Assembly: GCA_002701555.1 (NCBI GenBank)
Contig: NZVS01000026.1
Location: 1 to 19,483, forward strand
From: Alphaproteobacteria bacterium
GTDB lineage: Bacteria > Pseudomonadota > Alphaproteobacteria > Micavibrionales > Micavibrionaceae
Reading direction: 5' to 3'
DNA: 19,483 bases
Below are positions 7,010-13,918 of the stretch, in pieces. The first letter of the stretch is position 1; each line of letters begins with the position of its first letter. The notes beneath the pieces are model-generated. The model was not told the origin of the DNA. It was given only the letters and a program-made list of their open reading frames with translations, and made no database searches. A program made the translations under genes and the position numbers.

Positions 7010-7503
7010 ATATGTGGTCCTCTTACCTGACCTATATGAAGAACGCATATCAGGGTAAATAAATCTCGTGCCGTGGCTGCATCCATTTTAAGGCGTCTGG
7101 CTAGGCTTTCCCTTAAGAATTCAGCTGCCTCGTTATGGACACCGCGCCGCGCCATATCTATTGACTCTAGCCGTGCTCCGCCTGCGTGCTTGGCTTGTTC
7201 ATAACTTTCAACTATTAGGAAATAATCTTTTATAAATGATTTAAGGCTTCTCAAAGGAAGGTTCACAATTTCTTGTATGCCTTCTTCAACGGAATCGAAT
7301 TTCAAGGAAAGCGCATTTTTCTCAAGTCCTATGGTAAGGTCAAAAGGTTTAGCCATCTTTTCCAAAGACTGAAAACACGCATTTTCTTTCAGGTTTTTTA
7401 ACGCAACCTCTCTTTCCTGCAACACGGAAAGCGCATATTTTACGGTGTTCGGTGTAAGAATTACGATATTTCGTATATCCGGTGAGTGATTTTCATTTTC
7501 CAT
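7006..7503 (-). CDS. UPF0262 family protein
   Basis: Matches the UPF0262 family, which is largely alphaproteobacterial and of unknown function. The C-terminal two thirds carry its hallmark: PLRSLKSFIKDYFLIVESYEQA, then IDMARRGVHNEAAEFLRE and DLFTLICVLHIG. The ATG at 7503 gives 165 aa, the usual family size, although its ribosome-binding site is weak. A GTG at 7572 would add 23 residues and overlap the 104-aa gene by 19 bases; it is the alternative start. The stop overlaps the phosphatase-like start as ATGA, so the two are translationally coupled. The family regularly occurs next to this phosphatase, infA and maf. Confidence 0.88.
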   Translation of the reverse strand: MENENHSPDIRNIVILTPNTVKYALSVLQEREVALKNLKENACFQSLEKMAKPFDLTIGLEKNALSLKFDSVEEGIQEIVNLPLRSLKSFIKDYFLIVESYEQAKHAGGARLESIDMARRGVHNEAAEFLRESLARRLKMDAATARDLFTLICVLHIGQVRGPHI

Positions 7504-7553
7504 GAAGATCACTTTACATTTTGTCTCAAGATAATGCGAGTGAGAGAAAAATC

Positions 7554-7868
7554 TTAAATGGCAGGCATCCACATTTGCATCTCTTTTTGTCTGGCTAGAA
7601 AACCAAACATTCCCTCTGCGACTCGATTTAATGCTTCCATGTAACGCTCGGCTTCAGGAGTATACTGCAAATGCGCAGGGTGAAGCCTGTCTATATCATA
7701 ACAGCGACGGTAAAACTCTTCCTGCAAAGGGGTAGGAGCTTTTCCCTGGGACATATCGGACTGAAAGCCAACCAGATCATCTGAAAACAACTCAAGGCGG
7801 CGCAGCTTTTCATCATCCTCAATAGAAGGATCACAAAATGTGTAACGCCAATAGTTCTGAGATAACAT
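7554..7868 (-). CDS. Hypothetical protein, 104 aa
   Basis: I do not recognise this protein. It is acidic to neutral and predicted mostly helical, rich in aromatic residues (NYWRYTF at 5-11) and Met (MQMWMP near the end), with no signal peptide or membrane segment. The start is firm: GGGAGGT lies five bases before the ATG. It sits 84 bases after murA and about 50 bases before the UPF0262 gene, in the slot where many Alphaproteobacteria have hisD. Co-transcription with its neighbours is likely because no terminator is visible on either side. Confidence 0.75.
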   Translation of the reverse strand: MLSQNYWRYTFCDPSIEDDEKLRRLELFSDDLVGFQSDMSQGKAPTPLQEEFYRRCYDIDRLHPAHLQYTPEAERYMEALNRVAEGMFGFLARQKEMQMWMPAI

Positions 7869-7952
7869 AAGACCTCCCGCTTCTTTTCATAAGAGTTACG
7901 GGAAGTTTACCAGCTAATCAATTAAATAATGTGTCGCGAAGCAGCAAACATC

Positions 7953-9236
7953 CTAAGCAAAGCGCTCAATATCGGCGCCGCAAGCTGCTAGCTTCTCTAC
8001 AAGGTCTTCGTATCCACGGTCAAGGTGGTAAATACGATTTACAGTTGTTGTGCCTTCTGCGACTAATCCTGCCAAAATCAAAGATGCCGACGCACGAAGA
8101 TCGGTTGCCATCACTTCTGCACCTTTCAACTTTTTCACACCGCGCACAATTGCAGAATTTCCCTGAACTGTAATATCAGCACCCATACGCGCAAGTTCCG
8201 GGACATGCATAAAACGGTTTTCAAAAATTGTTTCTGTTACCATGCCTGCGCCCTCACATAAGGTCAGCATCGTCATGAACTGAGCCTGTAAGTCTGTCGC
8301 AAAACCAGGATGTGGCTCAGTCATTATATCTGTGCCTTTCAAAGGTTTGTCGGTTCTGGATGCTATAATGGCATCGCCATCTTCGGATATATCAAGCCCT
8401 GCTATTTCAAGCGGCTTGACGAGTGCTTCGACCAATTCCAAGGAAGTGTGCTCTAACCTTAATGTCCCACCAGCCAGTGCCGCCGCTATCATCCACGTAC
8501 CTGTTTCTATACGGTCCGGGATGACATCATGTGTACAGCCATTGAGTCTCTCAACACCTTCAATAGTTATTGTTGACGTACCTAAACCACTAATATTTGC
8601 ACCCATTTTATTGAGCATATTACCTAGATCTACTATCTCAGGCTCGCGAGCAGCATTCATAAGCCGCGTAGTACCCTTGGCAAGTGTAGCAGCCATCATG
8701 TTGTTTTCAGTAGCCCCAACTGACACAACAGGGAAAGTAATATCAGCCCCCTGTAATCCACCTTCGGGGGCTTTTGCTTTCACATACCCCTCTTCCAGCG
8801 TAATGGTTGCACCCATTTTTTCCATTCCCATAAGATGAAGATCAACAGGTCTTGTGCCTATCGCACAACCCCCGGGAAGGGAAACTTCGGCATATCCACA
8901 TCTGGCAAGAAGCGGACCAAGAACAAGTATGCTGGCGCGCATTTTTCGAACCAGATCATAATGTGCCAAAGGTTTATCTATAATCCGCGCATGGAAAGTG
9001 CCTGTTTTATCTTCGCGTAAAGTAAGAGCGACACCCAGCTGCTGTAAAACTCCGGCAAGTGTTTGTATATCCTGCAAAGCAACAGGTAAATTCGTCATCT
9101 CAACGGCTTCATCTGTAAGAAGAGTTGCACACATAAGTTTAAGTGCAGAATTTTTTGCGCCGCTAATACGAATAGTGCCGTTTATCGTTTTTCCGCCTGT
9201 AACACGAATTTTTTCCAAACCTGATGATTTGGTCAT
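7953..9236 (-). CDS. murA: UDP-N-acetylglucosamine 1-carboxyvinyltransferase
   Basis: Transfers enolpyruvate from PEP to UDP-GlcNAc, the first committed step of peptidoglycan synthesis, in the cytoplasm. Motifs are RVTGGKTINGTIRISGAKNSAL (Lys28 of the PEP site), MRASILVLGPLLAR, and the active-site loop GGCAIGTRPVDLHL with Cys124. That is the Cys form, so it should be fosfomycin-sensitive in principle. The open frame runs further upstream into dcd, but the ATG at 9236 gives 427 aa and places RVTGG at the usual N-terminal position. Its ribosome-binding site is weak. The start lies 52 bases after the dcd stop. Confidence 0.97.
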   Translation of the reverse strand: MTKSSGLEKIRVTGGKTINGTIRISGAKNSALKLMCATLLTDEAVEMTNLPVALQDIQTLAGVLQQLGVALTLREDKTGTFHARIIDKPLAHYDLVRKMRASILVLGPLLARCGYAEVSLPGGCAIGTRPVDLHLMGMEKMGATITLEEGYVKAKAPEGGLQGADITFPVVSVGATENNMMAATLAKGTTRLMNAAREPEIVDLGNMLNKMGANISGLGTSTITIEGVERLNGCTHDVIPDRIETGTWMIAAALAGGTLRLEHTSLELVEALVKPLEIAGLDISEDGDAIIASRTDKPLKGTDIMTEPHPGFATDLQAQFMTMLTLCEGAGMVTETIFENRFMHVPELARMGADITVQGNSAIVRGVKKLKGAEVMATDLRASASLILAGLVAEGTTTVNRIYHLDRGYEDLVEKLAACGADIERFA

Positions 9237-9288
9237 AGCATCCGCGTTTGCCGGAATTGGTATAATATTGTCATTTTTTGCCGTAGCA

Positions 9289-9915
9289 TCATGTTCTTGG
9301 TAATGTAACACCTTGTTGCCCCATATATTTGCCCCCACGGTCTGAATAGCTGACCTCACAGGGTGTTGATCCCTTGAAGAAGAGAAATTGTGCAATTCCC
9401 TCATTCGCGTAAACACGTGCCGGTAATGGCGTTGTGTTTGATATTTCCAGCGTTACATGCCCCTCCCATCCCGGCTCAAGCGGCGTGACATTGACAATAA
9501 GTCCGCATCGCGCATATGTGCTTTTGCCCAGACACACAACCAGAACGTCTTTCGGAATTCGAAAATATTCAACAGTGCGGGTTAAAACAAAGCTGTTAGG
9601 AGGAATAACGCATATATCGGTTTTTCGTTCCACAAAGCTTTGCTGGGAAAATGCTTTAGGGTCTACAATTGCGTTATCAACATTAGTAAATATCATGAAT
9701 TCATCTGCGCATTTCGCGTCATATCCATAAGAGGAAAGCCCGTAGGATATAATCTTCTGCCCATTTTTTTCACGGTTTTGCTTCTCGGCGAAAGGTTCTA
9801 TCATGCCGTGATTTTGTGCCTGTTCACGTATCCAGTGATCTGGCATTATTCCAGGCACATGTTTCAAGTCCTGCTCACTCATAGGCATATCTTTCAAAGC
9901 TTCTCGTCCACTCAT
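9289..9915 (-). CDS. dcd: dCTP deaminase
   Basis: Deaminates dCTP to dUTP, feeding dTMP synthesis. The Dcd core is complete: SYGLSSYGYDAKCADEF, VIPPNSFVLTRTVEYFRIP, GKSTYARCGL (130-139), and VTLEISNTTPLP with the catalytic Glu157, ending in GGKYMGQQGV. At 208 aa it carries about 23 residues before the usual start (IMPDHWIRE). I kept the longer start because AAGGGGAA lies six bases before the ATG at 9915, while the internal ATG at 9846 has no good site. The ATG overlaps the upstream 55-aa gene's stop as TAATG, so translation is coupled. Confidence 0.96.
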   Translation of the reverse strand: MSGREALKDMPMSEQDLKHVPGIMPDHWIREQAQNHGMIEPFAEKQNREKNGQKIISYGLSSYGYDAKCADEFMIFTNVDNAIVDPKAFSQQSFVERKTDICVIPPNSFVLTRTVEYFRIPKDVLVVCLGKSTYARCGLIVNVTPLEPGWEGHVTLEISNTTPLPARVYANEGIAQFLFFKGSTPCEVSYSDRGGKYMGQQGVTLPRT

Positions 9916-10082
9916 TACTTTTCCCCTTTATTATCTTCTGTCGTATCAGAAGACGACTTTTCCATTTCACTGCGGGCTCGCTGCATCATTTTGCGTTTTT
10001 TTAGATTTTCGCGCATAACATCGGCACGTTTGTCGCGCCACGCCGCTTTATTTTTTTTCGGTTTGTCGTCTGCGTTGCTCAT
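9915..10082 (-). CDS. Small highly charged protein, 55 aa, upstream of dcd
   Basis: A small leftward frame that starts at an ATG at 10082 and ends in TAA overlapping the dcd ATG by one base (TAATG). The product is very basic in its first two thirds (KPKKNKAAWRDKRADVMREN, then LKKRKMMQRARSEME) and acidic/Ser-rich at the end. It resembles the short Arg/Lys-rich helical proteins (REN-LKKRK pattern) that I associate with alphaproteobacterial genomes, but I cannot name a family. GAAGGG lies four bases before the ATG. The coupling to dcd and the open frame without stops support a real gene. Confidence 0.7.
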   Translation of the reverse strand: MSNADDKPKKNKAAWRDKRADVMRENLKKRKMMQRARSEMEKSSSDTTEDNKGEK

Positions 10083-10120
10083 AAAGCCCTTCAAAATTTC
10101 TTATATATAAAGGGCTTTAT
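10081..10120 (-). promoter_or_regulatory. 11-bp inverted repeat over SD and putative promoter
   Basis: ATAAAGCCCTT at 10081-10091 and AAGGGCTTTAT at 10110-10120 are perfect inverted copies 18 bases apart. The left arm covers the GAAGGG ribosome-binding site and the first two bases of the 55-aa gene's ATG. If transcription begins upstream, the hairpin would hide the start site; otherwise it would be a DNA operator. Confidence 0.7.
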
Positions 10121-10127
10121 AAGGCAA
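10100..10127 (-). promoter_or_regulatory. Putative promoter for the 55-aa gene and dcd-murA unit
   Basis: On the minus strand, TTGCCT (10127-10122), a 16-base spacer and TATAAG (10105-10100). Transcription would start near 10093, just before the ribosome-binding site. The right arm of the inverted repeat falls in the spacer. Confidence 0.4.
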
Positions 10128-10144
10128 ACTATAAGATTCCTCAA

Positions 10145-10171
10145 CAAAAAAGCGGGTATCCCACTTAACCC
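10145..10171 (-). terminator. Terminator at the end of the esterase gene
   Basis: On the minus strand, CGGGT and ACCCG form a short stem overlapping the stop codon, followed by CTTTTTTG. The stem is only five pairs but the T run is good. Confidence 0.6.
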
Positions 10172-11502
10172 GTTATTGCATTCGCTATATTAGCGCCTAA
10201 ATCTATAAGCCCTGACGCGGACAAATGGGTTTCATCGCCGGATTGCACCTGCCTGCCTTCCGCATTTACCACCTTATGATTGGGATATTCAAATACCTTT
10301 TGCACTGTCTGAATTTCTGTCCATGTCAGATAGCCACTGGGAGGCTCATCGTGTAAAGCCACAGTGACTATTGGAACATTACCCAGATATTTACGGAAGG
10401 TATTGTAAAGATTTGTGAGTGTATCCTTATAATTTGCGGCAGATACTCCCGAGGCAGCATCGGTTTCACCTTGATGCCATACTATGGCCTTTAAGCGCCC
10501 GAATTTTTGTGCTGTTTGCAAGGTTTTGATTGCAGCATAGCTTCGCTCGTTCATGACCGATTGTTCAGGTACATCGCTTACAACACCCCAGTTTGAAGGA
10601 CTTACAAGTCCTGTACCTCCCAAATTAGCCGGTAAGGCTACCGTTTCAATTCCTGTTGCTGCCATAACGGCATCACACACAACGCCCGCATAAGATAATT
10701 TGTTATTCGAACTGTTGAATAAACTGCCGAAGGTAGGATTTGCCGCGTAAGCATAAGGATCTGCATAATTTTGAATACCTTGTGACAAATCTTTCGATAG
10801 CAATTTTATCGCATTGGAATAGCTAGGCGCATCTGCCAAATTCCCATCACCTATTGAATTAGATTGGCCTAAAAAAGCCACTATATCTCTTGAACTAATA
10901 TACTCGGTATCAACTATATCGTTTTTATTACTTAACCCTCTGACCTTTCGGTCATCTAAAGCCTTATCGTAAAAAGAAAACTCTGTAACAGTGCCGGAAA
11001 AAACATTGCCGCCCTGAGCTAACTGTCCAATTCCAAAGCCGTCGGCAAAGGATGCTGGCATAGCATTGCTGTTGTGAGTAGCAATAGTAACGCCATTTAA
11101 CGCAACAATAATACCGTTGGTTTTAAAAGAGAGTGTTATACGGTTCACACGACCTGGAATAATAGCATCAGCACTGAAATCAAAACTCAACTGATGCGAA
11201 TTGTTTCGCGTGACGCGAAAAAGTAGCTTGCCGTTGGACATCTGCTTGACCAGTGCCACCAGGTTATAAGAGCCACCGGCTCCCAGATAGAAAATATTTT
11301 GGTAGCCACTGGAAGATGAACGCGGGTTATTGTCTATGTATTCAATAGCTATCGTGCCTTCAGTAATATTGCCTACTGCAGATAGAGGAACGGTAGACGG
11401 AATTGTATCGCCCCTTGATGTTGCATATGAAAATAAGGGCCGACTAACATTGATGCTCTGCCCTGCAGCGCCCAAACCCCGGCCAAGTGAAAGTAGTGAC
11501 AT
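10165..11502 (-). CDS. SGNH/SASA-type carbohydrate esterase with LamG-like N-terminal domain
   Basis: Predicted carbohydrate esterase of the sialate O-acetylesterase/acetylxylan esterase type (SASA, SGNH hydrolase superfamily), probably removing acetyl groups from glycans. Residues about 45-190 look like a LamG/concanavalin-like beta sandwich (EGTIAIEYIDNNP, GRVNRITLSFKTNG, VFSGTVTEFSFYDKALDD). The catalytic part has block I VAFLGQSNSIG with Ser214, VWHQGETDA (342-348), and the Asp/His pair in SGDETHLSASG (Asp423, His426). The ATG at 11502 is fixed by AGGAGG seven bases upstream; the frame upstream of it runs through a terminator hairpin. No classical signal peptide is visible, and the Gly/Ser-rich start resembles phage or surface-structure proteins. 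The gene is a singleton between its own terminator and tRNA-Thr, so it may be an acquired gene. Confidence 0.82.
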   Translation of the reverse strand: MSLLSLGRGLGAAGQSINVSRPLFSYATSRGDTIPSTVPLSAVGNITEGTIAIEYIDNNPRSSSSGYQNIFYLGAGGSYNLVALVKQMSNGKLLFRVTRNNSHQLSFDFSADAIIPGRVNRITLSFKTNGIIVALNGVTIATHNSNAMPASFADGFGIGQLAQGGNVFSGTVTEFSFYDKALDDRKVRGLSNKNDIVDTEYISSRDIVAFLGQSNSIGDGNLADAPSYSNAIKLLSKDLSQGIQNYADPYAYAANPTFGSLFNSSNNKLSYAGVVCDAVMAATGIETVALPANLGGTGLVSPSNWGVVSDVPEQSVMNERSYAAIKTLQTAQKFGRLKAIVWHQGETDAASGVSAANYKDTLTNLYNTFRKYLGNVPIVTVALHDEPPSGYLTWTEIQTVQKVFEYPNHKVVNAEGRQVQSGDETHLSASGLIDLGANIANAITG

Positions 11503-11531
11503 GAATATGCCTCCTTTTAAAATTTTAAGTT

Positions 11532-11574
11532 TGAAAAAATAAAAAGCCGCGTAAGGCAAATGCCCTAACGGCTT
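11532..11574 (-). terminator. Terminator-like hairpin in the esterase leader
   Basis: On the minus strand, AAGCCG (11574-11569) pairs with CGGCTT (11549-11544), with an inner GGCA/TGCC hairpin, followed by TTTTTATTTTTT. It points leftward, between the putative promoter and the ribosome-binding site of the esterase gene. It could be an attenuator for that gene, or the distal terminator of the ABC transporter unit. Confidence 0.7.
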
Positions 11575-11606
11575 CTCATACATAGATTCTTGGTGTTGGT
11601 GAAAAT

Positions 11607-11635
11607 ATGTTAGGAAATAAATCCTAATATATCAA
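11607..11635 (-). promoter_or_regulatory. Putative promoter for the esterase gene
   Basis: On the minus strand, TTGATA (11635-11630), a 17-base spacer and TAACAT (11612-11607). The start point would be near 11600, giving a leader of about 100 bases that contains the terminator-like hairpin. Confidence 0.5.
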
Positions 11636-11708
11636 GTTTTATTTTAAAAAACACATGACACTGCACTGATTTTATTGTAGGTTTCCAGACGTTTCGATTG
11701 CGAGACAC

Positions 11709-11783
11709 GCTGCCGTAGCTCAGTGGTAGAGCACACCCTTGGTAAGGGTGAGGTCGGAAGTTCAATCCTTCTCGGCAGCACCA
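11709..11783 (+). tRNA. tRNA-Thr (anticodon GGT)
   Basis: All arms fold. The acceptor is GCTGCCG (11709-11715) with CGGCAGC (11773-11779), the D arm is GCTC/GAGC, the anticodon stem is CACCC/GGGTG around the loop TTGGTAA (anticodon GGT, reading ACC and ACU), and the T arm is GGAAG/CTTCT with loop TTCAATC. Discriminator A and an encoded CCA close the gene, and TTTTT follows. It lies on the plus strand between two leftward genes. Confidence 0.97.
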
Positions 11784-11800
11784 TTTTTAAAAAAATCTAT

Positions 11801-13579
11801 TTACGACTCTTTCAAAAACCCACCGGACTGCATAGCCCAAAGCCGTGCATAAGTCCCTTTTTGCTTAAGCAATTCCGAATGTGTCCCGTCTTCAATTATT
11901 TTTCCCTTTTCCATGACTATCAAACGATCCAGATTGGCAATGGTTGAAAGACGGTGTGCTATAGCTATGACCGTTTTGCCTTTCATTAGACCTTCCAGAG
12001 AATCCTGAATTAAGGCTTCTGACTCACTGTCCAATGCCGATGTTGCTTCATCTAAAATAAGAATAGGCGCATCTTTTAAAATAGCGCGTGCGATAGCGAT
12101 ACGTTGCCGCTGTCCTCCTGAAAGCTTTAAGCCCCTCTCCCCGACCATTGTATTGTAACCATCGGGCAAAAGTTTGATAAAATCGTGCATATGGGCGGCC
12201 TTTGCTGCCTTAATAACCTCGTCATCTGTCGCAGATAATTTGCCATAGCGTATATTCTCAAGAAGTGACCGGTGAAAAAGCGATGTATCTTGCGGAATAA
12301 CGGCAATCTGGTTTCTGAGAGAGCCTTGCGTATGCTTGGCTATATCCTGATTATCAATGAGGATATGACCATCATTCAAATCGTAAAAGCGCATCAGCAG
12401 ATTTACGAGCGTCGACTTTCCCGCACCGCTCGTGCCGACAAGGCCTATCCTCTGACCGGCAGAAACGTCGAGTTTTAATCCATTAAAAACAGGTTCCAGT
12501 GCTTCTGCGCCATAGGAAAAATGTATATCTTCAAAAGCAACATGGCCTTGATTGATATTAATATCATCGGCACCGGCATTATCACTAAGCGTATGCTGCT
12601 TCATGATGGTATCAACCCCATCACGTAGCTGCCCCATATACTCTAAAAAATCTGAGAATGTAAAGCTTAGCCCCCGGCATTGCTCTATCAGGAGAAGGAT
12701 CAGAGAGAATATAAAGGCAATATCACCTACAGTAATATCTCCAGCGGCATAATCATTTAAAGCCATGTATAGAAGGCCCAGCATAAGGCTAAAACTCATT
12801 GCTGAGTAAAACCAGCTCATACCTTCACGGGCAAGCTGAAAAAACCGGGCCTCCCGAATTTCGCGGTTCATAGCACCGTCAATTTTTTCCTGTTCCCATT
12901 TTTCGTTGGCGAAGCTTTTAACAGAATGAATATTACTTGCCATATCAACAACAAGTCCTGTAATACGTGATCGCTCATTCGACATTCTTGTTACAATTTT
13001 ATATTTTATAGAGGCAATCTTGGCGACCACAGCGAAATAGACCAAGCACCATGCTGCAAGAACCACCCCCATCTCTTTATCTGCCATAAAAATCAGCAAA
13101 CTGGCGACTATAAATTTAATGGCAATAGGCCAGATGAGAAACACAAACGTCCACAAGCCAAGTCTAAGCCCGATTACTCCTTGGTGTATTTTATTGCCTA
13201 ATGCTCCGCTTTGCCTGTTCTGAAAGAAATTAAAGGCATGTGCCTGCATATGTTCAATGAGCCTTTTTCTCGGTTCAACACCATAGACAGGAGCCAGAAA
13301 AAGTAAAATCATGCCCGTAGCACGTGAAAAGAAAACAAGCCCAATATTAACCCAGACAAATCGCCAGAAAGGTTCATTTATAACCTCCCAAATAGAGGGT
13401 CCGGCGCCCTGTCGATAGGTTTGCACAGCATCTATAAGATCTCGTATGACAAATGGTAGCAAGAGTAGAAAGGCCGCCTGTAAAGTTTCACAAAGAAACA
13501 AACCTGCCACTTTATACTTATGATCTTTCAGGCTTTTTCTGAAAAACTGAAAAGGTGTAAAAATCTGGGTTTCAGTCAT
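11801..13579 (-). CDS. ABC transporter, fused permease and ATP-binding protein (exporter type)
   Basis: Inner-membrane ABC half-transporter of 592 aa, likely a homodimeric exporter (MsbA/multidrug/lipid type). The N-terminal half has about six membrane segments, for example 27-48, 76-98, 144-166 and 174-190. The nucleotide-binding domain is complete: Walker A GTSGAGKST (382-390), Q-loop IPQD, signature LSGGQRQR (from 486), Walker B ILILDEATSALD (from 506) and switch His542 in AHRLST. The ATG at 13579 has AGGT about six bases upstream; a TTG two codons earlier is less likely. The gene ends 18 bases from the tRNA-Thr CCA, convergent with it. It follows a 93-aa orphan and a lipoprotein hydrolase on the same strand. 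The substrate cannot be read from the sequence. Confidence 0.94.
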   Translation of the reverse strand: MTETQIFTPFQFFRKSLKDHKYKVAGLFLCETLQAAFLLLLPFVIRDLIDAVQTYRQGAGPSIWEVINEPFWRFVWVNIGLVFFSRATGMILLFLAPVYGVEPRKRLIEHMQAHAFNFFQNRQSGALGNKIHQGVIGLRLGLWTFVFLIWPIAIKFIVASLLIFMADKEMGVVLAAWCLVYFAVVAKIASIKYKIVTRMSNERSRITGLVVDMASNIHSVKSFANEKWEQEKIDGAMNREIREARFFQLAREGMSWFYSAMSFSLMLGLLYMALNDYAAGDITVGDIAFIFSLILLLIEQCRGLSFTFSDFLEYMGQLRDGVDTIMKQHTLSDNAGADDININQGHVAFEDIHFSYGAEALEPVFNGLKLDVSAGQRIGLVGTSGAGKSTLVNLLMRFYDLNDGHILIDNQDIAKHTQGSLRNQIAVIPQDTSLFHRSLLENIRYGKLSATDDEVIKAAKAAHMHDFIKLLPDGYNTMVGERGLKLSGGQRQRIAIARAILKDAPILILDEATSALDSESEALIQDSLEGLMKGKTVIAIAHRLSTIANLDRLIVMEKGKIIEDGTHSELLKQKGTYARLWAMQSGGFLKES

Positions 13580-13614
13580 GACCAAACCTATTTTTAAAGT
13601 AAATATTTATCTAT

Positions 13615-13896
13615 TTAAGCTGCGATATTAATTGTCAGGTCGAAATTACGTATTTTGCTTAAATATTCATCCAGACTGTATCGGCCTGCATTAATGCCCT
13701 CTTCAACACGTGAAAGAAAGCCTGGATCAATACTTTGGGCCGTCCAGAAGCGGCGTAAAGTACATGGCAATACAGCGTCATCAAATTTGTATCTTAACCT
13801 AAGACCTTCAATAGGCTTATCCGCATTTTCATGCTTTTCGATAGCAACTTGGAATGCCGCTTGTATCTTCCTCTTATCTGTCTCCGCTAAAGACAA
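13615..13896 (-). CDS. Hypothetical protein, 93 aa (TTG start)
   Basis: I do not recognise this protein. It is soluble and mixed-charge, with an N-terminal helix (about 1-24), a central LRLRYKFDDAVLPCTLRRFW segment containing its only cysteine, and a helical C-terminal part (FLSRVEEGINAGRYSLDEYL). There is no ATG in the right place. The TTG at 13896 is preceded by AGGTAGGT at good spacing, which decides the start. It lies 22 bases after the lipoprotein hydrolase and 35 bases before the ABC transporter, so the three are probably one operon. No function is proposed. Confidence 0.7.
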   Translation of the reverse strand: MSLAETDKRKIQAAFQVAIEKHENADKPIEGLRLRYKFDDAVLPCTLRRFWTAQSIDPGFLSRVEEGINAGRYSLDEYLSKIRNFDLTINIAA

Positions 13897-13918
13897 TTCA
13901 ACCTACCTATTCAAAATA

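Noticed and set aside
8332..9303. Plus-strand open frames opposite murA (168 and 101 aa)
   Set aside because: They mirror the codon pattern of murA on the other strand and show no domains; shadows of a real gene.
9237..9416. 60-residue N-terminal extension of MurA
   Set aside because: It overlaps the end of dcd in another frame and has no counterpart in the MurA family; the ATG at 9236 gives the usual length.
9434..10110. Plus-strand open frames opposite dcd and the 55-aa gene
   Set aside because: Their products are hydrophobic by reverse-complement composition and lack ribosome-binding sites; dcd on the minus strand is certain.
11503..11583. 27-residue N-terminal extension of the esterase (start at 11583)
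   Set aside because: The extension is translated from the terminator hairpin and the AGGAGG site, and the ATG at 11502 has an ideal ribosome-binding site.
11709..11783. tRNA-Thr as an integration site for a genomic island
   Set aside because: No integrase gene and no duplicate of the tRNA 3' end was seen in the window.
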